Shown here: in pieces, positions 1 through 11,442 of the stretch | Layout of the letters: each line of letters begins with the position of its first letter | How positions within the stretch are numbered: position 1 is the first letter of the stretch | Assembly (NCBI RefSeq): GCF_958450345.1 | Contig: NC_088784.1 | Coordinates: forward strand, 83,043,747-83,107,746 | DNA: 64,000 nucleotides | Direction of reading: 5' to 3' | DNA from: Calliphora vicina | Taxonomy: Eukaryota; Arthropoda; Insecta; Diptera; Calliphoridae | The notes under the pieces: generated by a model | What the model saw: the letters and a program-made list of their open reading frames with translations, nothing else | What the model was told of the DNA's origin: nothing | The model's database searches: none | Position numbers and translations under genes: made by a program

Positions 1-129
1 GTGGAATCAATGCCAGACCGTATTTTTGAAACAATCCATAACAAAGAATCATCCACACATTATTAATAATGCTACAGTGGCCCATAAATTAAAGTGCGTT
101 TATAGGAAAATACCCTTAAAAATGGTTTG

Positions 130-1076
130 GGGTCCTGGAATTCCCGCCCAGGAAATCCCGGGATTTCGGAAATTTAAATTGTTTTCCCGGGAAAAACGGG
201 AAATTTAAAATTAATTAAAAATACTTAAATATATTTAAATATGACATCTCTGCTTGATGAGTGACTTGTGCCAAATATTAGTGGAGGTTTTAAACACCAT
301 TAAGGATACAGTAGAAGCATTAAGCAGAAATGAAACCATTTTTCTGATAGGTGATGCTATAATGAACACACTTTATGAACAGCAGTTATCTAAAAATTCT
401 ACGATTTCTCAAAAAACGGTTCTTTCAATTAAATTAAACCTAAAAACTTCAACATTATAAGATAAATTATAATATAAAAACACAATGTTAAAAATTTATG
501 GACAGCAAATGTATGAACATATGAAATGCTGAAAGTTTTAAGCGGGAATTAGATTTATTTCAAGCAAGTAGCAATCGGAGAATACATTTTGATTGTCTTT
601 ATAATGCTTTAATAACGATAAAGCCAACACATGTTTAAAGCGAATGAGTTTTCTCGTCGAATGACTTATTGAATGCATTAGTAATTTTGACAAATCAATT
701 TTTTGAAAAAAATTGTTCTATGACGGACATATAACATAAAAATCAAAAGAAAGAATCTAAAAAGTACATCCCATTAACATATTAATCGACATCGAGTTAT
801 AAAGATACGTTCACAATTTATAAAATTTTGTGACACTTAATTGCTCTTTTACTCTACTATATCGTGAATACCGCTAATATTTAATTTTATAGTAACAAGT
901 GATCTGCAAATATTTTAAAAAACTTTTTTTGGTTTTATGTGGGTACAATTGAATTATAAGGTATTGTATTGTTTTTCTTTTTTTTAGTAAAATGACACAA
1001 TTTTATAAAATAATTTTCTTTTTTACTTATTTTTCTAGTTAAAAAAACATTCCCGGGAAATTAAATTATAACCCTA
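130..1076 (+). mobile_element. hAT-like transposon remnant, internally deleted
   Basis: Clusters of CCCGGGA/TCCCGGG lie near both ends (about 134-200 and 1049-1060). The right end reads into TATAACCCTA, close to the TAGGGTTTTTA-type terminus of the intact hAT element at 42894-43688. Between the ends lies a decayed hAT transposase C-terminal region. The left terminus cannot be placed exactly, and no target duplication was verified. The sequence before position 130 is unassigned flank. Confidence 0.55.
254..720 (+). pseudogene. hAT transposase C-terminal relic
   Basis: The frame at 254-460 gives a 68-residue helix-rich segment (MSDLCQILVEVLNTIKDTVE...) resembling the part of hAT transposases that precedes the dimerisation domain. 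Downstream, at about 600-715, an interrupted frame keeps traces of the hATC pattern (ALITIKPTH, then SER-like residues, then a LxALVxLxxxF-like stretch). Several stops and frame changes break it. The N-terminal BED finger and catalytic core are absent. It lies between the two CCCGGG-rich ends, as expected for a deletion derivative. Assignment is by pattern recognition only. Confidence 0.5.
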
Positions 1077-2730
1077 ATTACATGTTAAAATTAAACTTAT
1101 TTTAAAATGTCATTTTTTAATTTTTTTTTGCAAAATATTACCACCCTAAACTCAAAAATTCAAATAAAATTCAACTGAACGTTATCCGATTTTGTTAAAA
1201 TTTTCAGCATTGTGTTTTTATGCGTCACATAATATATGCATTTTGAATTTGCCACTTACGTATACTTAATATTTAATTCAGTATGAATTAAAAAAAAGCT
1301 CATACGCTCTGTACAACTCTCTGTATGTATTAACTCATAGCATAAACAAGCATTAAATCTATCTCTAAACATATTGCTTAGCAATTTCTCATTTCATTTA
1401 CAGTTACCTATATATTTATTCTGTACATTATTTTTTTGGCTTCTTCAACAATTCTCCATTTAACTTCCTAAAATTTATTACAAAATTTACACAAAAATTA
1501 AACGAAATGAAACGCTCAGTGAAGCATATTATTTGTGTTGTAGTTTTTTTTTTTTTTTTTTGCTCACCAGGTTATATTTTATGCTGCTTGTATCTCGTTG
1601 CAACAATTGTATAATGTTGCTACATTGTTGCATAAACACTAACTACAAGTATTATTTTCATTCATACCAACTTGTCAACACCAAAGAAAAAAACTACAAC
1701 AGAAAATACTTATTCTGGTAAAATACCAAAAAAATTTGTTGGCATTATGCCTTAGGAAATAGAAAAGCATTTATAAAAATAAAATGTAGAGTACCAAGTG
1801 CCGAATTTTAAGCATACTACATAAAGCATTTCTGTTAGGCAATGTTTCTAAAAAAATCTCAGTATCGTTATTTACATTACAAAACATTTTTCCAAAAAAT
1901 TTAATAAATTACACTAGAAGACTTCTTTACTTGTTAGATAAAAAAAGTCATGAAACAACTTTAGAGTAAGTATCAGCATTTACTATAACTGTTGCTGAAA
2001 CAACAATCATTTCGGGCCACATCCTACATTACATTCCTGAGACCTTAGCTCATATACATATACAGCCAGGGAAAAGAACTGAAAACAATATTCATAATAT
2101 TGTGATCTACTAAAAGTCAACACCAGCGACTCTTGATGATAGAGAAATTGGATATAGATAAATGGATGAAGACATAAAGCACAGTTGCCAACTGTGTTGT
2201 CTAATAGATATTAGCTTCTAGGGGACTTTAGTTATCATAGATTAGCACTTCTGATAAAAAATCATCAGATTGTTGGCGAAATGCAAAGGACATGCGAAAT
2301 ATATTGAAAACAGTTTGTAATAAGTCAATGAGGAACAAATCACTGAAAAAATAATAGAGTTAACCAGTTACAGAACATTGGAAAAATGCGATTGAGGGAC
2401 AAATTCCTACACCTATTCACCTTAACTGACACGTAACGTACCAGCTTCAGCCTTTGTCGAAAATAGAAAATACTTAATACTGTTTAACATTTATTGTTGA
2501 ATTCCACGATAATCGGCAGTCTACAGTGCCCAACATAGGGATAAATGGTTAAATTATCATTGATTTAAACAATCAGTTCCTCGAACACATTTGAGTTTCA
2601 CGGTTTTAATGTCCTTTGTCCACCATCTTTTTTATATATTGTCATAAAAGGATATTTCTACTTATCATCATAGTGCTGCCAACATTAAATTTTAAAGCTG
2701 CTAACATTAACATTAATAATAACATTAACA
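1077..2730. other. AT-rich sequence without recognisable gene
   Basis: Low-complexity AT-rich DNA with homopolymer runs, for example poly-T at 1546-1561. Frames are short with unconvincing translations. At 2695-2732 there is a short run of CATTAA-type repeats directly before the LTR-like block. Nothing else is supported. Confidence 0.5.
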
Positions 2731-2731
2731 T

Positions 2732-3085
2732 TGCTGAAAGTTCTAGAAATAGAACATTCTAGTTTTGTTCGTTAGATAATTCATGAAACTCCTAGAAGAT
2801 GGCACTGTGTATATAAATAGTGACGGCAAGTTAGAGTCAGTAAGTTTATCATAGGCGCTGTTAGAGTTAACATCAACTGTATTACCAGTATATTCCTGTA
2901 AATTGTGTGTATTAAAAGAGCGTGTGACTATTTAAATAGTTGTAAAAATTTAAATAAATAAAGAGATAATGAGTTGCTACAAATTTTAAACTACTTATCG
3001 CTTTTATTTGCACTTAAAGAATACTTTATATTTAAAGGAAATAAACCATCGTTTTTAAAAGGTAAAAACATAAAAGTACACATGA
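2732..3085 (+). mobile_element. LTR-like block A (candidate solo LTR)
   Basis: In order it has heat-shock-type motifs (2736-2760), a TATA box (TATAAA, 2812-2817), an AATAAATAAAGAG polyadenylation-type signal (about 2953-2966), and a 3' part that closely matches 16500-16645 (GTTGCTACAA...TTTTAAACTACT, then GGCTTTTATTTGCA-like sequence and a RGTAAAAACATAA-type end). The promoter, poly(A) signal, then U5-like order is typical of an LTR. No primer-binding site, internal region or second LTR is visible, so a solo LTR is the simplest reading. Exact ends are uncertain. Confidence 0.45.
2736..2760 (+). promoter_or_regulatory. Heat-shock-element-like motif
   Basis: GAAAGTTCTAGAA (2736-2748) is a perfect three-unit nGAAnnTTCnnGAA arrangement, followed by GAACATTCT (2752-2760). 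It lies about 55-75 bp upstream of the TATA box at 2812, a normal spacing for a stress-responsive promoter. Confidence 0.45.
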
Positions 3086-3109
3086 GTTCCTCTTACTTCC
3101 ATTGCATCA

Positions 3110-3480
3110 TAGGGCGCCAATAACAGTCATACGCTAGCGGCACGATTTTGAGAAGCAGGTTTTAGTTCGTTGCATAGGACGTCCATTTTGGATTCTGAGA
3201 AATGTCGCCATGCGTTGGCTGCTAATTTGCCTACGATATCACCAATTTTATGCAGGCTATAAAAAATCCTGCCACTTTTGTCTTCGTATTTCTATTGCAA
3301 GCCTTAATATACCATGTATTCTCTTGATGCATCAGAAATTTGTACACCCATAGACAAGTGCGTAATTGACGTTTACTTTGAAAATTCGTAGTTTAGTATG
3401 GAAACTGATTTTGTTATTTTTGGCCATATTGGGCATTGCTCCATCACATTTCAATTTAAAGCCTCCAGCCTCATTGATAT
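3110..3480 (-). pseudogene. Non-LTR retrotransposon (LINE) reverse-transcriptase C-terminal relic
   Basis: On the minus strand, reading from about 3475, an open stretch contains ISFHTKLRIFKVNV followed by ALVYGC. This matches the S-x-R/H-TKLRIFN-xNVK...VLLYGxETW signature just after the reverse-transcriptase core of insect LINEs. A stop follows at the usual W position. Beyond it, two further interrupted pieces (RRQKWQ, and RMATFLRIQNGR towards 3170) resemble the RRKW..IGHTLRK region. Only the C-terminal end survives. It may belong to the same class of element as the endonuclease fragment at 8583-8945. Confidence 0.55.
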
Positions 3481-3489
3481 CACAACACA

Positions 3490-4745
3490 GGTAGCAAAAA
3501 TTATTGTATAATCTTATTCACTACTTTTGGTGGTGGAGGGTATATGATCTTAGGAAGATGATCTTAGTCCAATATTATAGCTAAACAGTAGCATATGAAC
3601 AATTAAATAACATACTAAAGCATAATAACATTATTTTTAGCATGTTACAAATATCAAATAAAAATGTTGCACAATATTATTCCCCTCAACAACCCGAGCT
3701 GGGTTATACATATTTGAAACAAAACAAAAACATACTCTACTCAATTTACGTTTAACGTACTGCTAGACAAACTACCAGCCATGAAACAAAACTTTTAGCC
3801 AACCATCCAGCCAACTAAGGCATTTATTGTATAAATTTCTTTTCTATATTATTTTTTTTTTTCAAATATTACTAATGTTTGATGTTTGTGTTTCTTGTGT
3901 TAAACAGACATCATGTGGAGTTCTCTGCTATGAATTGTTTTTGTGTTGCCTTACTTAAAAACAACCAACAGTGCAGCAAACAATACAACAAAATATAATG
4001 TACAAGTTATGAAGCCAATTGTTGCCACCATTAAGTACAACTTCTTTCTACCTCTAACAACAAATGCAAACGTGCAGGCAGACAAGAAAATACAAAGTTT
4101 GAATCTTTGGTGTACAATAATGAAGGAAATAATAGAAATATTATGTTTGTTTTTACTATTGTCACTAGATTTGTACTTACTCCTCATGCACTAAAGACAG
4201 AAGTACAAAAAACTACTGTGTGTTTTCTTTGTATAAATGATGCTGCTGTTCTAAAAAGAATTTACAATGTAAAAATAGAGTACAAAAGTACATTGGTGGT
4301 AATGATGATGATGATGACGTTGACACAAATTGTTCCTGTCCCTGTGGAAACAACTTTGCAGACATTTTTTGTGATAAATATTTAGTTTTGAGAATGAGAT
4401 AGATGTTGTGTTTGTTTGTTTGAATAAGATGAGTCTGGGAGTGAATGAGTGTAGTAAAACCATGATGTCGTTGTTGTGTTAATGTTAATGATAATGATGT
4501 TGACGACAGTTGAAATTATATTGTTGTTTCATTTTTGTTTCGTTTTTTGTGTGTTGCTTGTATGTGTACTTTTAGTCCAAAAGGCTTAAAAAAAACTGTA
4601 ACACAACTACTTTGAATACTTTGATGTTATAGTTTAACCAGAGTAGCAATGGGATATGAGAAATGAGACCAACTATAGTATTGACTTATTCCGAGAGACG
4701 ACAAAGCAGAAACGTTTGCTTCTTCCATGTCTCTAAAGTAGTGTG
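3490..4745. other. Unassigned intergenic sequence
   Basis: Several overlapping 70-90-residue frames occur on both strands between 3943 and 4463, but they overlap antisense to each other and their translations look like non-coding AT-rich DNA. A short GATGAT microsatellite lies at about 4300-4318. No gene is supported. Confidence 0.4.
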
Positions 4746-4749
4746 ATTG

Positions 4750-6110
4750 GCACAACTTCCCCGCCAGTTTTGTTTTCCTACACTTTAAAAATCCATATCT
4801 TGCGTTCCAAGCAATTTGTTTAAAATTTTCTTTTTGATTATGAATCGTACGATTTATTACCATTTTATGAAAAATATAAACTTTTAATTTGTCTAAAATT
4901 GTAGAATTTTTTTTTTAAATTTGATAATTTCAAAATTTCTTTTTCATACAACTTCCCCGCCAGTTTTGTTTTCCCAAACTTAAAAAATCCATATCTTGAG
5001 TTCAAAGCATTTTTTTAAAAACTTTCTTTTTGATTATGAATCTTACGATTTATTACCATTTTATGACAAATATGAATTTTTAATTTCTCTAAAATTGTAG
5101 ATTTTTTTTTAAATTTGATAATTTCAAAATTTCTTTTTTTATACAACTTCCCCTCCAGTTTTGTTTTCCCAAACTTCAAAAATCCATATCTTGAGTTCAA
5201 AGCATTTTTTTAAAAAATTTTTTTTTGATTATGAATCTTACTATTTATTACTATTTTTGGAAAATATAAATTATTAATTTTTTTTTTTAAATTTGATAAA
5301 TTCAAAATTTTTTTTATATATCACACCCCGCCAGTTCAGAAACTTGAAAAATCCATACCTTGAGTTTTAAGCATTTTTTTTTTGTTATGATTATTACTAA
5401 TTTTTGGAAAATATAAATTTTTAATTTTTCTAAAACTGATATTTTTTTAATTTGATAATACATAAAACTTGCCCGATAGTTTTGTTTTCCAAAACTATAA
5501 AAATCCATATTTGAGTTCAAAGCATTTTTTTAAATTTTCTTTTTGATTATGAATCTTACTATTTATTACTATTTTTGGAAAATATAAATTTTTTATTTTT
5601 TTTTTAAATTTGATAAAATCAAATTTTGTTTATATACCGCCAGTTCAGAAACTTGAAACTGTTTTTGGAAATATACATTTTAATTTTCCTAAAACTGTAT
5701 ATTTTTTTTTTTAAATTTGATAATTTAAAATTTTTTTTACATATAACTTCCCCGCCAGTTTTGTTTTCCTAAACTTTAAAAATTCATATCTTGATTTCCA
5801 AGCATTTTTTTAAAAAAATTATTTTTAATTATAAATCGCACGATTTATTATTATTTTTTGGAAAATAGAAATTTTTAATTTTTCTAAAATTGTAGAATTT
5901 TTTTTTAAATTCGATAATTTCAAAATTTTATTTACATACAACTTCCCCGCCAGTTTTGTTTTCCTAAATTTTAAAAATTCATATCTTGAGTTCAAAGCAT
6001 TTTTTCTAAATTTTCTTTTTGATTTTGAATCGCACTATTTATTTCTATTTTTGGGAAAATAAAAAATTTAAATTTTTTTTTTTAAATTTGATAATTTAAA
6101 AATATATATT
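4750..6110. repeat. Tandem array of about eight AT-rich units (about 195 bp)
   Basis: Units begin near 4751, 4945, 5146, 5322, 5466, 5636, 5745 and 5939. The best-conserved block in each is ACTTCCCCGCCAGTTTTG followed by TTTTCC and AAACT, then AAAATCCATATCTTGAGTTC. The rest is T- and A-runs separated by GATTATGAATC and ATTTATTAC. Full units are 194-201 bp; several in the middle are shortened to 109-176 bp by deletions. The G+C-rich block is better conserved than the AT filler. Minus-strand frames in it are just translations of the repeat. Confidence 0.85.
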
Positions 6111-7405
6111 TCCCTAAATTACAAAAGTAAGCAAAACTAAAAATAAAATTAATCGATTTTGATAATTTTTTTTTAAAAAAAATTGTATACAATGTGAACT
6201 AATATAAACATCCAAACAGATGTTCTATTCAAACAGATCAATATTTCCTTAAATTTTACAAATTTGTATGAAAATTGTAATTTTCTTTAATATTTTTGGT
6301 ATTATGATTGAAAATCTTCATAGATTTTAGTCCACATTTTTTTATATATTTTATGACAACACAGTGTAGTTGTCATTTTTATGGCGAACCATGTTTTTTC
6401 TCTGTGTGTGGTATCTGGACAACGTCTGACGTTGTAAATATTCTAATCATTGTCTAGTTTGTTTAAATTACCGGACCTAATTTCTTCAACTATTACACGC
6501 TTTTTTAAAATACGAAAACATCTGATCTTTATCGTAGAACTGAAGTGTTGCCGAATAAAATATAGACGATTAGTTAAAGAAGAGAGAGACATTAGCTTTG
6601 ATGAATGCAAATAAATATGTGTCCAAGGCTATATGGTACCAGGACTATCTATATGAGTCCAGTTACCAATGTTATTTATTGGATCTTTAGATGTAATAAT
6701 GTAACGTTCTTAATATATTGTCACGTGTTGGAAAGGTAATTAATCATCATCTTGTGATCACGGATTTGTTGTTCTATTTAAGATTTTTAGGTACTGTGGT
6801 AAGTGTTTTATTTGACTTTACACTATTTTCTGAAGTTTTGCTTAGTTATAAAAACACAGCACTTAATATTTAAATCAGTGCCCACGCCTTCTCGTAATAA
6901 CTATAATAAGCCGCTGGTAACATTATACATCTGCTAGTTGTCCATCGTTATAATGAAACTTGCAACATTTTGTAGTTTACTTACAATATTATTATTTTTC
7001 AAGACTAAATACGACACAACTTCTGAATATAGTAAAATGCCTTTGTGTTTGTGTGGGTTTTAGTATTTGAATATTCCAGTAATTTTTAAGTAGTCAATGC
7101 ATCCCTTAGAAAGAAAGTTTCATTAAAGTCTAATAAATTGGCCAACTCCAATTTATATACGTTGGGCCATATTATGGCTTCTTGTATTGCAGAGAAAAAT
7201 CAATTCTTTACATTATACATCACAAGTAATTATGTGACAAGCTAATTGTCACTTTAGTGTCTCTAAGTAATCTAGAGTGTATTCACTTTGAATGCTTATT
7301 TTGTACTGAACTTTAGAATGTAGTTAGGAAAGGTATCAGAATCTATGTAGAGGGAATGTGAATCCAATGTGTTGTCTACTTGAGACAAGCTATCAGACAC
7401 TATTT
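6111..7405. other. Unassigned intergenic sequence
   Basis: AT-rich sequence following the tandem array. No frame, inverted repeat or family match was recognised. Confidence 0.4.
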
Positions 7406-7409
7406 TTGC

Positions 7410-7565
7410 AATCTATGTTTGGCCAATTGACTCCTGCTTAGAACACCAATATTTTAAAATAACTAGTCATGTAGCACTTTATATAACCAGTTGTGAGAAT
7501 AAATGATAGGTAAAATTACTAGCTCGGGACAGTTACCCAGAACAGCTGGGATATGTTGTTGCACA
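7410..7565 (+). repeat. Dispersed repeat, partner of 45835-46020
   Basis: GGCCAATTGACTCCTGCTTA, then a CTCGGGACAGTTACCCAGAA block and CAGCTGGGATA, match the reverse complement of 45850-45990 in the same order and roughly the same spacing. The family is not identified. This copy lacks the hairpin seen beside the other one. Confidence 0.5.
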
Positions 7566-8580
7566 TACATTCCTAGAGCTGTATTTTTGCGTTTATAATC
7601 ATGTTGTTGTTAGTGTTTGTGTTATTTTTGTTTTGTTTTGCTGCCAACATCTATCAAAGTGTTTTGTACAAAGTGTGTTTGTATTTAATGCATAATTTTC
7701 AGCTGTAATGAGAGGTGATATTTATGTCTCCAAGCTGTTGTCACCAAAAATAAAAAAGTTCAGCTGCTGCAGCAACAAAATATTATTTTCTTTTCTACTG
7801 CAACAATACTCTCTATTTAAGTTCTCATCAGTTTAATGTCCATGTTTTCATTTCGAAATAGAAATATATAACTTTGTTGTTGCATTAAAAATTCTTAGTT
7901 TGATATGAAAGTCATTTCACAATCATCTGAATTTTGTATGTAAATAAGAGTAAATGATAACCTATATTCGGAAAAAGTCATATTTAAGTATAAAATTCAT
8001 TCCAGCAATATCACTAAATAATACAAATTTAATATCACTGTAACAGAAACCTAAGACAATTTTATCATTTTAAAATCCACTTAAGAGCTACTACTACTAA
8101 GTATATTATCGTTTTATGACTTTTTTCCCCATCTAATATTAAAATATGGAATTTCTAAGCTTTAAAGTCTCATTTCGTTAAGAGTAAAAGCAAAAGATAA
8201 ATTTATTAACAAAATTTGTCTACTCTGGTATATATTTTTCTATTAACATGTTCATTACAACACTCAGAATGCATTCACTTTATTTGTTGTGTGTTAGTAA
8301 ATGTTACATGTACATTTTGGTACTTTAACTGCAATTCATTATTTGTGAAAGCGTTTGCAGAATGAAGTATGAGTAAGTAGTTAGAATATTTTCAGCAGTC
8401 TAGTGTTAAGTGAGTATTCACTTAAGTATATATGTATATTAGTGTGGAACTCATATTATCATTTTTCGAGATTCGATGCTCCCGCATGTCTAATTATTAT
8501 CCGTCCCCTAGAAACCAAATGATAAAATTTTTAGCAAACTCTTTTATTTCATTTAACCATAGGATATTAAAGGCCTGATA
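7566..8580. other. Unassigned intergenic sequence
   Basis: AT-rich DNA with no convincing coding frame or repeat structure. Confidence 0.4.
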
Positions 8581-8582
8581 AG

Positions 8583-8945
8583 CATGACCAACTGTCACGA
8601 AATAATAATACTACAAGGTGATTTCAATGTAAAAGTGGGGATGGATATGGTGCCTGGAATCAGATGGGAATATAGTATAGAAGAGTGAAATAACAGAGGC
8701 GACAGTCTGATCCAGTTCTGCCAGGAGTACAACATAAAAATAACCAATACAATGTTATGCCTTCCCGATAGAAGACTCTGTATCTGAAAATCCGCCCAAG
8801 ACAAAAGAACAAATATAGTTAGGATTCAAATAGATTACATATTGAGCGAATGTTCCAGCGGACAACAGTTAAAAATGAAGAAACTCGAATATGAAGGAGG
8901 TCATAAGTCAAGAATTTAATAAAATTTAAGGAGAAAATAGTGAAA
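8583..8945 (+). pseudogene. LINE endonuclease (EEP/APE-type) relic
   Basis: Plus-strand translation gives IIILQGDFNVKVG, then a segment with LIQFCQEYNIKITNT, and then QIDYIL. These are the conserved GDFNAKxG, LxxFCxxxNLxIxNT and QIDYI motifs of the apurinic-type endonuclease of non-LTR retrotransposons, in the right order and spacing. In-frame stops interrupt it (for example after YSIEE and before KSAQDKRTN). No reverse transcriptase follows. The region is visibly richer in G+C than its surroundings, as old coding DNA would be. Confidence 0.7.
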
Positions 8946-9139
8946 ACATGCGGAAGTGAAATCCAGAATTTCAAACCCATCCCCATGTTAACGCTTATTA
9001 CAGGATTAGTGCAAATTACGTACCATCCTAATGTATATATTAAAGTGCGTTAACTATTATTCATGTTGTTGCTGTCGTTATTATTGTTCTAATATAAAAT
9101 TGCATCATTGTTGCTAAAATGTTAATGTTTATTTTTTTG

Positions 9140-9250
9140 TATATATAAAAGAGGGCTTACATCTCCAGAGAAGAAAAACACTATGGGAGTTTTTGTATGT
9201 GATAATGAAGTTAACACTTTGTTGCCTCAAAGGCAACAGGATATGTAAGT
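9140..9250 (+). promoter_or_regulatory. TATA box with candidate first coding exon and splice donor
   Basis: TATATAAAAG (about 9142-9151) is followed about 33 bp later by an ATG at 9183. The frame is open for 20 codons (MGVFVCDNEVNTLLPQRQQD) up to GGATAT|GTAAGT, a near-perfect donor at 9244/9245. A perfect short hairpin GTTGCCTCAAAGGCAAC lies just before the donor. The layout fits a real promoter plus first exon, but no second exon or homologue was recognised and such motifs can co-occur by chance. Confidence 0.25.
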
Positions 9251-10150
9251 ATTTACTTGGTATAAAATTTGTGTTCTTTTATTTTTCTCACAAATGCAAC
9301 ACAGTTGCTATTTAGTATAGTTTTAAGTATGATGAACTTATTACTGTAATTGTAATGTTGATGAAGATGGTTATAAGTGATTTTAATGTTAGTTGTTTAT
9401 AATTATTATTTGCTACTTTGTATTTATATTTTTATGTGCGTGATTAAAATTGTAAGGAAATATTAACATAAACGTATAGTACATTGTAAATGTTAAATTA
9501 ATGAATATATTTAAGTGTATGTGGTAAATTATATTGTAAAATATATTATAAATATAGGAAAAAATAAAAATTCCCTGTTTTCAATATTCATGCTATATTG
9601 TGTATACTTTATATTAATACTTTAATAAATAAATATTACGTATACGTAATAGGTCAATTTAAAGGTATCGTAATTTTTCTTGTGTATAAATGAAAATGGA
9701 TGTGGCTATGTATGTTCTATATGGACTCAAAAACATCTACACCGATTTTGATGAAAATTTCAGAGTATCTTCAGAATAGCATAGCGGGTGACACTGTAAA
9801 GTCAGATTTTTGATTTTCGGTCTGTTAGCGGTGGGGCGTGGCAAAATCAAATTTTTACAATAATGACATAAAAAATAAAAAAAAAATTGAAAAAAATGCC
9901 GAAACTAATTAAAAAAAAATGCATTTGTCCAAAAATTTAATTTTATTCTAAACATATTTTTTCTCAACCAAAAAAATTTCACGAAAAAAAATTTTTTTAT
10001 TCAAAAAATAAATGCCTTTTTCATTCCCTACGTTCTAACAATGAAAATTTTCATTTCGTTGCTTAACATTATTCTACAAATTTTAATTCACAGTGTTGTA
10101 CTCTGAATCGAATGATTTGATGTAAGCGAAGAAAGGAAACGATATTAACC
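9251..10150. other. Unassigned AT-rich sequence
   Basis: From about 9700 to 9850 there is a stretch resembling the 'ACACCGATTTTGATGAAAATTT' type common in dispersed insect repeats, but no structure could be delimited. Poly-A/T-rich sequence follows to 10020. Confidence 0.35.
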
Positions 10151-10152
10151 AA

Positions 10153-10490
10153 ATGTTTATATCGTTCGATAATCCCCGGGAATGTGCTGTTCGAATGGTA
10201 AAGTTGTTCTTCCACCAAGTATTGAGCCGCCTGAACCGCTGGAATCTTCAAGCAATGTCACACGAACACAACATCCTTATTGAACTATCCGACTTAATAG
10301 CCACAGACCAGATGCTGACTGATGATTTTACGGTTGTCATAAGAGCTGACAAGACACCGGCCGGTGAGCATGAGCGGCGCTTCAATGCACCAGTGATAGA
10401 CGAAGTCGCAGTTGTTATAGTTGGCACAGACGTGCTGCCGAAAATCAATGGTCGTATGATGACCTACAATATCCAGTCCTTTTTTCACGG
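10153..10490 (+). pseudogene. Helitron Rep/helicase protein fragment
   Basis: The frame from 10153 contains HEHNILIEL...TDDFTVVIRADKTPAGEHERRFNAP..DEVAVVIVG (the conserved part runs from about residue 37 to 92). This is the signature of the Helitron-like N-terminal region, just before the replication-initiator domain. After VIVG the similarity to the family fades, although the frame stays open to 10656. A GT...AG interval at 10492-10544 looks like a small intron, but splicing it leads quickly to a stop. No HUH motif or helicase remains here, so this is a fragment. Confidence 0.7.
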
Positions 10491-11080
10491 GGTGAGGATC
10501 GTTAACATTTTAACCCAGTTATACTTCTTTTTGATCAATTTCAGCCAGAGTCATGGGAAATTTAACATTGCGGATGAACGTCTCCCAGCGAAGCTGCGGC
10601 GGACATTTGCATCAAATTATATTGTAATGGCATCGATAGTCCTTTCAAACGAATAGAAACTGTCGATGATATCTCACAACATTTTGTTATATTTAAATTT
10701 AAAATTGGAAGCACTTAATGAAAGGTCCTTTATTAGAGAAAACCTGCTAAATTTTCAGACACTTTTTAAAAATTTGTGGAAATTTTAATTGTAACATTGA
10801 ATTGTAACATTTATTGCTACTAATGAATTCATGCAAAAAAGAACACTACTTAACTTGTTGATTTATTTTTGGTGTTTTTTAAAAATGGTTAAATATGGCA
10901 TAAATATTTTAGTTCCCAGGGAGTTCTATGAATTGGTATAATTTTAATTTCAATTAAGATTTTTATTTGTAACCTTAGAAAAATTATTAGATTATTTATC
11001 TCAACAGCAGAACTGCTTTCTTTATTTTCTTACAAATAGACAAAAGGTTCAAAAATTGTATGTTTTTGAAAAAAATAGTT
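10491..11080. other. Tail of Helitron fragment and unassigned sequence
   Basis: The Helitron frame remains formally open to 10656 without recognisable domains. From there to 11080 the sequence is AT-rich with nothing supported. Confidence 0.35.
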
Positions 11081-11084
11081 GTGT

Positions 11085-11330
11085 AGGTACACACCGTTAA
11101 AACAGTACACATACGATCGACTTATTGTCTTTTTTGTAAACACATATTATATAAAAATACAAGGCCTTAATCATTCATTCACTGACTCATCCACTCACTG
11201 GTGAGTCAGTGAATGAGTGAGTGAGTGAGTGAAAAAAAGAGTCAGGCCTTGTATTTTTAAATATATGGATGTTTTAAAAAAGCCCAATAAGTCGATCGTA
11301 TGTATACTTTTGTAACTGTGTGTATGTCAA
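11085..11330. mobile_element. Foldback MITE with AATG/GAGT-repeat core
   Basis: The arms are inverted copies of each other: ACATACGATCGACTTATTG (about 11107) pairs with CAATAAGTCGATCGTATGT (about 11286), and ATACAAGGCCT (about 11157) pairs with AGGCCTTGTAT (about 11245). The loop holds TCATTCATTCACTGACTCA and its complement as GAGTGAGTGAGTGA repeats. Each arm is roughly 90-100 bp. Terminal duplications are not certain. Confidence 0.65.
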
Positions 11331-11442
11331 AAAATTCTTTTTATTGAGTTTTTGCAAAGATACAAATTTTTTAAATTTAAATTAATTTTCATTTATTAAT
11401 AGTTTTTAATGATATATTACAGTTATATAGACTTTTATATTA

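Noticed and set aside
3943..4463. Several overlapping 70-92-residue frames on both strands
   Set aside because: Mutually overlapping on opposite strands, low-complexity (poly-M from ATG repeats, poly-H), no domain.
4750..6110. CRISPR-like array
   Set aside because: Units are about 195 bp with diverged AT filler; there is no short direct repeat with unique spacers, and the genome is eukaryotic.
8595..8804. A minus-strand 69-residue frame
   Set aside because: Shadow of the LINE endonuclease relic on the plus strand.
10492..10544. A 53-bp intron in the Helitron fragment (GTGAGG...TTTCAG)
   Set aside because: Removing it produces a stop after a few codons, while the unspliced frame stays open. 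Similarity to Helitron proteins has already faded there.
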